Assembly: GCF_004153685.1 (NCBI RefSeq)
Contig: NZ_SDQD01000003.1
Coordinates: forward strand, 62,001 to 126,000
DNA: 64,000 nucleotides
Direction: 5' to 3'
Source: Pollutimonas harenae
GTDB lineage: Bacteria > Pseudomonadota > Gammaproteobacteria > Burkholderiales > Burkholderiaceae_B
Position numbers and translations under genes: made by a program. The notes under the pieces are model-generated. The model was not told the origin of the DNA and did not search any database. It saw nothing but the letters and a program-made list of their open reading frames with translations. The first letter of the stretch is position 1. Every line of letters begins with the position of its first letter. Positions 57,233-64,000 of this stretch are shown one piece after another.

Positions 57233-58003
57233 TTAATTCAAACTGTTTCGATAATGGAACCGTTCTGTTACGTATAACCCCCTGCGCACTTCCATGGGAC
57301 GATCACCATACGTGTACGAGACACGTTCGACCTGGAGCAAGGCATTGCCCGGCTCGACTTGCAGCAGTTGTGCGGCTTCGGCACCCGCATTGACGGCGCG
57401 GATCTTTTCGTCGGCCCGCACCATGCTGACACCAAATTCGGATTCGAACCAGGCATATAGCGGACCCTTGTAGCTGGCCAGGGTTTCGGCGGTAAGTCCG
57501 CGAAACACTGCAGCGGGCAGCCAGATGTCATCAAGGATAGTGGGAACCTGGTCAAAGGACAGCAGACGACGAATATTGACCGCCATGTCTGGGCTTCGAA
57601 GCTCAAGCAAAGCCGCTATATCGGCTGGCGCCTTGACCCGCTGGCAGCCAAGGATTTGGCTACCGGACACCGCCTGCTTGCCATCATCGGAGGTCAGGCG
57701 CAAAAAACGGAAGCGCACCTTGGCCTCGTGGTGCGTGGCCACAAAAGTACCTTTGCCTTGTCGTCGCAGCAGGAGGTTTTCGGCGGCCAGCTCGTCGATA
57801 GCCTTGCGCACCGTACCTTGGCTGACCTGAAAGCGCGCAGCCAGCTCGAGCTCGCTGGGTATGGCTTCGCCCGGCTTCCAGTCGCCTCTGTCGAGGCTTT
57901 GCAGCAGCAAGCCCTTGATCTGCTGGTATAACGGGCTGAACGCAGCGCTGCTGGCAGCACGTTCAGCGACCTGACCACGATCAGTTAGGGGAGCGTCAGA
58001 CAT
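57233..58003 (-). CDS. GntR/HutC-family transcriptional regulator
   Basis: The 256-residue protein has a GntR winged helix at about residues 25-85 (LYQQIKGLLLQSLDRGDWKP, EAIPSELELAARFQVSQGTV, RKAIDELAAENLLLRRQGKG) and then a UTRA effector domain. The UTRA part ends NALLQVERVSYTYGDRPMEV. It lies between the sdh-gltA operon (same strand) and divergent mdh, a neighbourhood found in many Burkholderiales, so control of TCA-cycle genes is likely. The start at 58003 lacks a strong ribosome site; a TTG at 58027 would add eight residues. Confidence 0.9.
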   Translation of the reverse strand: MSDAPLTDRGQVAERAASSAAFSPLYQQIKGLLLQSLDRGDWKPGEAIPSELELAARFQVSQGTVRKAIDELAAENLLLRRQGKGTFVATHHEAKVRFRFLRLTSDDGKQAVSGSQILGCQRVKAPADIAALLELRSPDMAVNIRRLLSFDQVPTILDDIWLPAAVFRGLTAETLASYKGPLYAWFESEFGVSMVRADEKIRAVNAGAEAAQLLQVEPGNALLQVERVSYTYGDRPMEVRRGLYVTERFHYRNSLN

Positions 58004-58299
58004 TAGAAAACTTTTATAGGATGGCAAATAGCGCAGCGTGAAAAATGCTTGTGAAACGCCCGCTATTTTCGCATGCTTGGAGGTTTCTGTCTAACACTCT
58101 TATATAAGATATAAGATTTGACTGGAAGCTGGTTTTTAGATACGCTACCGCGTTGTGCCACAGCGCCGCTGCTTGCGGCACAAGCGCGTCCTGATCCCTG
58201 CATGGCTATCGCCAGCCGCATATAGACCGCCCTCAAAAGAATTACACTGTCTGTTGTCTCTTCACTCATTCATTTTCAACATCTACCGGGAGATAGTTC
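58004..58299. promoter_or_regulatory. Divergent GntR/mdh control region with a 12-bp palindrome
   Basis: The region holds TCTTATATAAGA (58098-58109), a perfect 12-base palindrome, with TATAAGA repeated directly after it (58110-58116). Both could act as -10 elements or as an operator for the adjacent GntR regulator. GGGAG eight bases before the mdh ATG is the ribosome site. The operator role is inferred. Confidence 0.4.
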
Positions 58300-59289
58300 A
58301 TGTCCAAACCCGCTATGCGTGTCGCCGTTACCGGCGCTGCCGGCCAAATCGGCTACGCCCTGCTATTCCGCATCGCCTCAGGCGAAATGCTCGGCAAGGA
58401 TCAGCCCGTCATCCTTCAACTACTTGAAATTCCCGACGAAAAAGCCCAGAAAGCGCTGAAAGGCGTAATGATGGAACTGGACGATTGCGCCTTCCCCTTG
58501 TTGGCCGGCATGACGGCACACAGCGACGCGCGCGAAGCGTTCAAAGATGCCGACGTAGCATTGCTGGTAGGAGCCCGTCCCCGTGGCCCCGGCATGGAAC
58601 GCAAAGATTTGCTGCAGGTGAACGCACAAATCTTTACTGCCCAAGGCAAAGCGTTGAATGACGTGGCCAGCCGTAATGTAAAAGTGCTGGTGGTCGGTAA
58701 CCCCGCCAACACCAACGCCTATATCGCCATGAAGTCCGCCCCCGACCTGCCCGCGAAGAATTTCACTGCCATGTTGCGCCTGGACCATAACCGCGCCCTG
58801 TCACAGCTGTCCGCCAAATCAGGCAAACCCGTTGCCGACATCGAAAAACTCATCGTCTGGGGCAACCATTCGCCCACCATGTATCCCGACACCCGCTTTG
58901 CCACTGTAGGCGGCGAAAGCCTTGACGGCCTGATCAATGACGAGGCCTGGAACCGCGATACCTTTATCCCTACCGTCGGCAAACGCGGCGCCGCCATCAT
59001 TGATGCGCGCGGCCTGTCCTCGGCCGCTTCAGCCGCCAACGCGGCAATCGACCATGTACACGACTGGATTCTGGGTTCGAACGGAAAATGGGTCACCATG
59101 GGCATACCCTCCGACGGTTCCTATGGCATCCCCGAAGGTATCATCTACGGCGTACCTGTCACGACCGCGAATGGCGAATACACCCGCATCGAAGGCCTGG
59201 AAATCGATGCCTTCTCGCGCGAGCGCATGGACTTCACCCTGAAGGAGCTGCTTGAAGAGCGCGACGGCGTTCAAGACCTGCTGAAGTAA
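58300..59289 (+). CDS. mdh: Malate dehydrogenase (NAD)
   Basis: The 329-residue protein is a type 2 malate dehydrogenase, closer to cytosolic eukaryotic MDH than to E. coli Mdh. It has the NAD motif [19 protein letters not shown], the substrate loop [28 protein letters not shown] and the catalytic histidine H190 in [12 protein letters not shown]. It oxidises malate to oxaloacetate, feeding the nearby citrate synthase step. It is divergent from the GntR regulator and ends in a strong terminator. Confidence 0.97.
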   Translation: MSKPAMRVAVTGAAGQIGYALLFRIASGEMLGKDQPVILQLLEIPDEKAQKALKGVMMELDDCAFPLLAGMTAHSDAREAFKDADVALLVGARPRGPGMERKDLLQVNAQIFTAQGKALNDVASRNVKVLVVGNPANTNAYIAMKSAPDLPAKNFTAMLRLDHNRALSQLSAKSGKPVADIEKLIVWGNHSPTMYPDTRFATVGGESLDGLINDEAWNRDTFIPTVGKRGAAIIDARGLSSAASAANAAIDHVHDWILGSNGKWVTMGIPSDGSYGIPEGIIYGVPVTTANGEYTRIEGLEIDAFSRERMDFTLKELLEERDGVQDLLK

Positions 59290-59309
59290 GCAGTTCAAAC
59301 AAGCCACTC

Positions 59310-59353
59310 AAAAAAAACCTGGATTCGGCATAACGCCGAATCCAGGTTTTTTT
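59310..59353. terminator. Bidirectional intrinsic terminator after mdh
   Basis: A perfect 19-bp inverted repeat (59311-59329, 59335-59353) with loop ATAAC. Arms start in seven A residues and end in seven T residues, giving a U-tract on either strand. It ends mdh and the convergent dehydrogenase-like gene. Confidence 0.95.
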
Positions 59354-59369
59354 GTCTGGACAACGCGGA

Positions 59370-60329
59370 TCAGGGCTCGATGGGCGGCAGGTCTTCGGCA
59401 AGAATGCGCAGGCTGGCCTGCAGCGCACGGGTATAGCGCTGTTTTTCAATGGCAATGCGTTGCTCATCCCAGACATAAAACCCCTGTCCAGTCTTCATGC
59501 CCAGATGCCCCGCCTTGGGCTTATCTGCAAGTACCGCGGGCGGCACCGCCGCATTCGACAAGGAGGGATAAATCGTAGCCGCCGCCGCAGCATGCACATC
59601 GAGGCCCGCATGCTCCTTCTGCATCACAGGACCTGCAGCCAGATAGCGAAAACCGAAACCAAATCGCACAGCGGCATCGATATCTTCCGGCGTCGCTATT
59701 CCTTCCTGAATCAGGGAAAAGGCTTCGCGACCCAAGGCATGCTGCAAACGATTGCCTATGAATCCGGGCACATCTTTGCGCACCAGAATAGGCACAGACC
59801 CACAACGCTTCATGAATGTACTCAGGGCGTCAGCGGCAACGCGGTCTGTGGCGCTGCCCAACACCACCTCAACCAAAGGAACGATATGGGCAGGCATGAA
59901 GAAATGCAAACCCATCATGCGCTCTTGAGTAGGTAATCCTTGCGCAATCTGACTGATCGGGAAGCTGGAACTGTTACTGGTCAACAAGGCATGGGCGGGC
60001 GCCTTCTCGGCCAGGGCCTTGAACAAATCACGCTTGATTTGCAGCGACTCGGGTACGCACTCGATCACCAGGCCGACCTCTTGCCAGGCAATATCATCTA
60101 TCGACACAACCACATCCAGCAGGCTGATGTGATCACCACGATCGATGGCCTGCAGGTTCTCTGCGACCTTCTTGCATAGGCCGGCATGCAAAGCCTGCGC
60201 GGGCTCAACAATGATGGTTTTACTGCGGGCGCGCAGCAAAACAACTGCCACATCCGCACCCATGGTGCCACCACCCACCACCACCGATCGGGTGGCACTG
60301 GGCGCCCCCAGCCATTGTTCCTGTTTCAT
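59370..60329 (-). CDS. 3-hydroxyacyl-CoA dehydrogenase family protein
   Basis: The 319-residue protein has a Rossmann domain with VVVGGGTMGADVAVVLL and TSNSSSFPISQIA. The active-site segment is GLHFFMPAHIVPLVEVV with its histidine. The C-terminal domain begins DVPGFIGNRLQHALGREAFSLI and contains GFGFRYLAAGP, a form seen in lambda-crystallin/L-gulonate and L-carnitine dehydrogenase-like relatives. It could act on a short hydroxyacyl-CoA or a hydroxy acid. It follows prpR after about 100 bases on the same strand, but a role in propionate metabolism is not shown. Confidence 0.82.
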   Translation of the reverse strand: MKQEQWLGAPSATRSVVVGGGTMGADVAVVLLRARSKTIIVEPAQALHAGLCKKVAENLQAIDRGDHISLLDVVVSIDDIAWQEVGLVIECVPESLQIKRDLFKALAEKAPAHALLTSNSSSFPISQIAQGLPTQERMMGLHFFMPAHIVPLVEVVLGSATDRVAADALSTFMKRCGSVPILVRKDVPGFIGNRLQHALGREAFSLIQEGIATPEDIDAAVRFGFGFRYLAAGPVMQKEHAGLDVHAAAAATIYPSLSNAAVPPAVLADKPKAGHLGMKTGQGFYVWDEQRIAIEKQRYTRALQASLRILAEDLPPIEP

Positions 60330-60371
60330 GTCTTCAAGCCCCTCTTTTTTCCGTTCAAGTCGAAATCATAC

Positions 60372-60395
60372 GTGAGCCATGACACCATGGCTCAC
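60372..60395 (-). terminator. Hairpin downstream of prpR
   Basis: GTGAGCCATG (60372-60381) and CATGGCTCAC (60386-60395) form a perfect 10-bp stem with a four-base loop, 36 bases after the prpR stop. There is no T-run directly after it on the minus strand. It may end or partly block reading from prpR into the dehydrogenase gene. Confidence 0.4.
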
Positions 60396-60430
60396 ACCAG
60401 CCTGGCACACGGCCACCCTGTGAACAAAAA

Positions 60431-62377
60431 TCATGGTTTCAACTCATTCAACCGCCTGAGCTTGCGCCATAAAGTCGTGCGACTGATACCCAATCGTTCC
60501 GCGGCAAGCTCCCGATTGCCGCCGCACTCATTCAGCACATCGCGCAGGAGCATCAGTTCCGCCTCTGCGCGGCTGCTGCGCAAGGCCTGCGACGGCTTGG
60601 CGTCGCGCAAAGAGAAAAGTTCGGGTGCAATTTCTTGCAACGCCTCCCGCGTAACGGGACCACCCATCCGCAACGGCTCATGAAACACCATGGTCCGTTC
60701 TATCAGGTTCTCGAGCTCACGAATATTTCCCGGCCAGTCATACCCCTGCGCCGCCTCTACCAGCACGTTTATCAGCCCTTCGTCGGCCAATTTCCGATTG
60801 TTCAAACGGGTGGCGATCTTGTCGGCGAGATGGCTGGCCAGCATGGGCAAGTCAGCCAGCCGCGCTCTTAATGGAGGCAAATGCACCAGCAGGATATTCA
60901 ACCGGTAATAGAGATCCTGGCGAAATTCGCCCTGGGCCACCTGCTGCTCCATATTGCGATGGGTGGCGGCAATCACCCGCACATCCACGGGAGTAGGCTC
61001 GGTGGCACCGACGCGCAGCACCTCCTTTTCCTGCAGCACCCGCAGCAAGCGGGTTTGCAGCGGCAACGGCATGTCGCCGATCTCATCAAGAAAAATCGTA
61101 CCCGTATGCGCCGCTTCGAACAGGCCAACCTTGCCACCGCGGCTGGACCCGGTAAACGCGCCATCCACATAGCCGAACAGCTCGCTTTCCAGCAAGGTCT
61201 CAGGAAAGGCAGCACAATTGATGGCCACAAAGGGCTGCGATTGGCGTGCGCTGGCATTGTGTATGCCCTGCGCCAGCAACTCCTTACCCGTGCCGCTCTC
61301 GCCTACGATCAGGACGGTTGCACTGCTTTGCGCGCAGGTCCGGGCTCGTTGCCTGACTCGCTGCAGCGCCTCGCTTTGCCCTATCAAGTTGGACAATCCA
61401 TACCGGGCATGACGCGAGCCGGGCTGGGCACGTGATCGCAAGCTGCGGTCCAGGCGCTGGATGGCGATCGGATCCTGGCAAATCAGCACTGCGCCGGTCT
61501 GCCGACCTTGCTCGACGATGGGCATGCGCGTGACGACAACCGTCTTGCCGTTGACCTGCTGGACCTGCTCGACGACGGCCTCGCCGGTACGCAAGGTGCC
61601 GGCAAGACTCAGCTCGCTGCGCACGTCTCCCAGCCGCTGACCAATAAGCTGCGCGGCCGACAGGCCGATAATGGATTCCATTTCGGGATTGATCGTTTCT
61701 ATGCGTTCATCAAGGTTTACCGCGACGACGCCGTCCTTGAGATGCCCTAATATCGTGCTGAGTTTCTCGCGTTTTGCCGCTTCCAGGCGGGCAATACGCG
61801 CAACTTCAACAGCGCCCTCCATGGCTTCGCGCACAGCACCGCGCGAATACAGCAAAACTCCTTCCAGGCCGTAGGATCGTGCCAGATCAACCACCAGCCC
61901 GGGAGCGACCACAGCCTCAGTCCCCGAGGCGGCCAACTCCTGCACACAGGCTTCCGCCTCTTCTTCAGTGGTGTAGGAGCGCAGATCGACTTGCAGGGAA
62001 AATCGCTCGTTGAAATGGGCCAGCTCGGACGGCACTTCGCCATATGTGACCACAGCAAGCCGCTGCGCCTTGCCCGAAGCGCGCGCAAGCCCCTGCATGA
62101 CATCAAAGCCCCCAGGCTTGACCAATACGACAGGCAAATCCAGGTGCTCTCGCAAAAAACTGCCATTGGAACCGGCGGACACCACCGCATCCACACCACC
62201 CGCCTGCCTGAGATGGGCAATGCTTTCCACCGCGTCGCCGTATGCCTTATCCAGAATCACGACTTCTGCCAGGGAACTGTAGCCGGGAGCCAGCTCTTCG
62301 AGCAAGGCGCGCAAGCCAAGAAAACCAACCGCCGCAATACGCAGCCGAGAGCCCCCTAGAGCAGGAAAAAATGCCAT
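60431..62377 (-). CDS. prpR: Sigma-54-dependent propionate catabolism regulator PrpR
   Basis: PrpR activates the 2-methylcitrate genes in response to 2-methylcitrate. The 648-residue protein has an N-terminal PrpR sensor domain, a PAS segment near 220 (LNERIETINPEMESIIGLS in approximate form) and a sigma-54 AAA+ domain. The latter has Walker A GESGTGKELLAQG near 359 and the sigma-54 contact loop GAFTGSSRGG near 407. A Fis-type helix-turn-helix at the end is NRELAAERLGISRTTLWRKL. The ATG at 62377 has GAGG five bases upstream and is preferred over the GTG at 62383. Confidence 0.93.
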   Translation of the reverse strand: MAFFPALGGSRLRIAAVGFLGLRALLEELAPGYSSLAEVVILDKAYGDAVESIAHLRQAGGVDAVVSAGSNGSFLREHLDLPVVLVKPGGFDVMQGLARASGKAQRLAVVTYGEVPSELAHFNERFSLQVDLRSYTTEEEAEACVQELAASGTEAVVAPGLVVDLARSYGLEGVLLYSRGAVREAMEGAVEVARIARLEAAKREKLSTILGHLKDGVVAVNLDERIETINPEMESIIGLSAAQLIGQRLGDVRSELSLAGTLRTGEAVVEQVQQVNGKTVVVTRMPIVEQGRQTGAVLICQDPIAIQRLDRSLRSRAQPGSRHARYGLSNLIGQSEALQRVRQRARTCAQSSATVLIVGESGTGKELLAQGIHNASARQSQPFVAINCAAFPETLLESELFGYVDGAFTGSSRGGKVGLFEAAHTGTIFLDEIGDMPLPLQTRLLRVLQEKEVLRVGATEPTPVDVRVIAATHRNMEQQVAQGEFRQDLYYRLNILLVHLPPLRARLADLPMLASHLADKIATRLNNRKLADEGLINVLVEAAQGYDWPGNIRELENLIERTMVFHEPLRMGGPVTREALQEIAPELFSLRDAKPSQALRSSRAEAELMLLRDVLNECGGNRELAAERLGISRTTLWRKLRRLNELKP

Positions 62378-62402
62378 ATCCACCTCAATTATTTCAGAAT
62401 CA

Positions 62403-62440
62403 ATGAAACATGAAACGTTATTATTTCATATTTGAAACAA
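62403..62440. promoter_or_regulatory. TGAAAC repeats, putative PrpR upstream activator sites
   Basis: Three direct TGAAAC copies (62404-62409, 62411-62416, 62433-62438) and an inverted pair ATGAAA/TTTCAT (62410-62415, 62424-62429) lie about 105-140 bases before the sigma-54 promoter and just before prpR. This is the usual distance for enhancer-binding proteins. Binding by PrpR is inferred. Confidence 0.55.
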
Positions 62441-62545
62441 CATGCCATTTATTCGTAAAAAACTTTCCCCTGACAGTCATGGAATTTCCTTTTTGCTACT
62501 ATCACTTAGCGAATATCCTGGTGTTGAGCGCAAGATCAGGATAAC

Positions 62546-62561
62546 TGGCATGCTTATTGCT
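62546..62561 (+). promoter_or_regulatory. Sigma-54 (-24/-12) promoter of prpB
   Basis: TGGCATGCTTATTGCT matches the sigma-54 consensus TGGCACG-N4-TTGCW with the key GG and GC elements at the right spacing. Transcription would begin near 62573, about 50 bases before the prpB GTG. The divergent gene encodes the matching sigma-54 activator. Confidence 0.82.
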
Positions 62562-62623
62562 TTAATCCTGTCATTCGCCAATGGCTACGCCATTACTCCA
62601 TCACTGAACAGAGAGGTCCCTAC

Positions 62624-63526
62624 GTGCCTACTACTTCCCAACCCACCTCAGCCGGCGCATCGTTTCGCCAAGCCTTGAAAGAAGAGCGTCCACTACAAAT
62701 TATTGGTGCCATCAACGCGAATCATGCGCTGCTGGCCAAGCGGGCAGGCTATAAAGCCATTTATCTGTCTGGCGGCGGTGTTGCCGCAGGTTCGTTGGGC
62801 TTGCCCGATCTGGGCATCAATACGCTGGACGATGTACTGACCGACATACGACGCATTACTGACGTGTGCGATGTGCCTCTGGTGGTAGACATCGATACCG
62901 GTTTTGGCCCTTCGGCATTCAATATCGCCCGCAGCATCAAGAGCCTGATCAAGTTCGGTGCAGCCGCCTGTCACATTGAAGATCAGGTTGGCGCCAAGCG
63001 CTGCGGCCACCGCCCAGGAAAAGAAATCGTGACTGCCCAGGAAATGGTTGACCGCGTCAAGGCCGCGGTAGATGCACGTACCGACAGCAATTTCTTCCTC
63101 ATCGCGCGTACCGACGCTATTGCTGTCGAAGGCGTAGACGCCGCCCTGGAACGCGCCGCGGCCTGCGTCGAAGCCGGTGCGGACGCCATCTTCGCCGAAG
63201 CCTCTTACGATCTGGCCACTTTCGAACGCTTTTCCAAAGCCTTGAATGTGCCAGTGCTGGCCAATATTACCGAGTTTGGCAAGACGCCTTTATTCACCGT
63301 TGATGAACTCGAATCAGCCGGGGTCGGCATGGTACTGTATCCGCTGTCAGCCTTCCGCGCGATGAACAAAGCAGCCGAAACGGTATACGAAGCCATACGC
63401 CGCGACGGCCACCAGAAAAATGTTGTCGACATGATGCAAACCCGAGACGAGCTTTATGATCGCATCGGTTACCACGAATTTGAATCCCGACTCGATGCCC
63501 TGTTCCAGCAAGGCAAATCGAAATAA
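62624..63526 (+). CDS. prpB: 2-methylisocitrate lyase
   Basis: PrpB splits 2-methylisocitrate into pyruvate and succinate, the last step of the 2-methylcitrate cycle. The 300-residue protein has [27 protein letters not shown], and the isocitrate-lyase family loop [10 protein letters not shown] with the catalytic cysteine C127. The C-terminal [21 protein letters not shown] block is also typical. The start is a GTG with GAGAGG seven bases upstream. prpC follows after 19 bases. Confidence 0.96.
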   Translation: MPTTSQPTSAGASFRQALKEERPLQIIGAINANHALLAKRAGYKAIYLSGGGVAAGSLGLPDLGINTLDDVLTDIRRITDVCDVPLVVDIDTGFGPSAFNIARSIKSLIKFGAAACHIEDQVGAKRCGHRPGKEIVTAQEMVDRVKAAVDARTDSNFFLIARTDAIAVEGVDAALERAAACVEAGADAIFAEASYDLATFERFSKALNVPVLANITEFGKTPLFTVDELESAGVGMVLYPLSAFRAMNKAAETVYEAIRRDGHQKNVVDMMQTRDELYDRIGYHEFESRLDALFQQGKSK

Positions 63527-63545
63527 CCTTTTCAGGAGTTGCGAC

Positions 63546-64000
63546 ATGGCAAACGCCGAAACACAAGAAAACAAGCCCAAAGTCAAAAAATCCGTAGCAT
63601 TGTCCGGTGTGGTGGCTGGCAACACAGCCCTGTGCACCGTTGGACGCAGCGGCAACGACCTGCATTACCGAGGCTACGACATCCTTGACCTGGCTGAAAC
63701 CAGCGAATTCGAGGAGATCGCCCACTTGCTGATACACGGCAAGCTGCCCAACAAGTCGGAACTGAACGCATACAAAGAAAAGCTGCGCAAACTGCGTGGT
63801 CTTCCCGCTCAACTCCAAAGCGCCCTTGAAGCCCTGCCCGCTGCCAGCCATCCCATGGATGTCATGCGCACGGCCGTCTCGGTGCTCGGCTGCATCCTGC
63901 CCGAGAAAGACGACCACAACCTGCCCGATGCACGCGACATCGCAGATCGCCTGATGGCCAATCTGGGCTCGGCGCTACTGTACTGGTACCACTATAGCCA
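63546..64000 (+). CDS. prpC: 2-methylcitrate synthase, N-terminal part (cut by window end)
   Basis: The first 151 codons are visible. The protein resembles citrate synthase but begins with the PrpC-type sequence KKSVALSGVVAGNTALCTVG and YRGYDILDLAETSEFEEIAHLL. It continues through LPAASHPMDVMRTAVSVLGC. It condenses propionyl-CoA with oxaloacetate. AGGAG lies about nine bases before the ATG at 63546. Its place after prpB and the sigma-54 promoter separate it from gltA, which is elsewhere in the window. Confidence 0.95.
   Translation, partial: MANAETQENKPKVKKSVALSGVVAGNTALCTVGRSGNDLHYRGYDILDLAETSEFEEIAHLLIHGKLPNKSELNAYKEKLRKLRGLPAQLQSALEALPAASHPMDVMRTAVSVLGCILPEKDDHNLPDARDIADRLMANLGSALLYWYHYS

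Noticed and set aside
57233-57260. AAAAGGGTCTTTT-like element after the GntR gene as a terminator
   Set aside because: The stem is short and A/T-rich, and the sdh promoter must lie close by. The support is too weak to list.
1-64000. CRISPR arrays, insertion sequences, prophage, toxin-antitoxin or defence genes
   Set aside because: None seen: no regularly spaced repeats, no transposase or integrase motifs, and gene content is typical core chromosome.

Overview
The window looks like ordinary chromosome from a betaproteobacterium of the order Burkholderiales, most likely family Alcaligenaceae (Bordetella/Pusillimonas/Advenella type). The case rests on a Bug-type tricarboxylate receptor, an sdhCDAB-sdhE-gltA operon next to a GntR gene and mdh, a PHA cluster ordered phaC-phaB-phaR, prpR divergent from prpB-prpC, and protein sequences that read like Bordetella orthologues. 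The genus cannot be fixed from this sequence. I see no transposase, phage gene, CRISPR array or rRNA. Coding density is high and nearly every gap is under 300 bases.

Layout. 1-5.5 kb: start of probable ispA, xseB, a lone Rieske oxygenase, a 3-mercaptopyruvate-type sulfurtransferase with an EamA transporter, htpX and a dienelactone hydrolase. 5.5-10.5 kb: polA, whose start codon overlaps that of a divergent LOG-family gene, then gabD. 10.5-14.3 kb: a LysR regulator divergent from a Bug receptor and a gamma-glutamyltransferase-like hydrolase. 14.3-25.3 kb: a long minus-strand run read scpB, rluB, rimP, nusA, infB, rbfA, truB, typA, with an intrinsic-terminator-like hairpin directly before rimP. 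25.4 kb: initiator tRNA-Met, followed by about 520 bases without a convincing gene. 26-31.3 kb: a COG0523 GTPase, a FemAB-like protein, then phaR, phaB and phaC. 31.4-41.7 kb: pgeF-rluD, bamD, yoaA-like helicase, tex plus an unknown gene, trpS with an unusual C-terminal extension, and zapE.

41.9-59.3 kb is dominated by central metabolism: odhA-odhB-lpdA (2-oxoglutarate dehydrogenase), a malic enzyme fused to a phosphotransacetylase-like domain, sdhCDAB-sdhE-gltA, a GntR regulator and mdh. Together these cover 2-oxoglutarate to succinyl-CoA, succinate to fumarate, malate to oxaloacetate, oxaloacetate to citrate, and malate to pyruvate. A TauE/SafE exporter with its own LysR gene sits inside this block. 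59.3-64 kb: a 3-hydroxyacyl-CoA dehydrogenase-like gene and the 2-methylcitrate locus (prpR, prpB, prpC cut by the window end), with a clear sigma-54 promoter and TGAAAC repeats between prpR and prpB.

No obviously new multi-gene system is visible. The items most worth a second look are the C-terminal domain on TrpS, the hairpin in front of rimP, the Rieske protein with glutamate at the usual bridging-aspartate position, the LysR/Bug/gamma-glutamyltransferase cassette with interlocking inverted repeats, the unknown gene behind tex, and the gene-poor stretch behind tRNA-fMet. All calls come from reading the sequence by eye. No database search was run.
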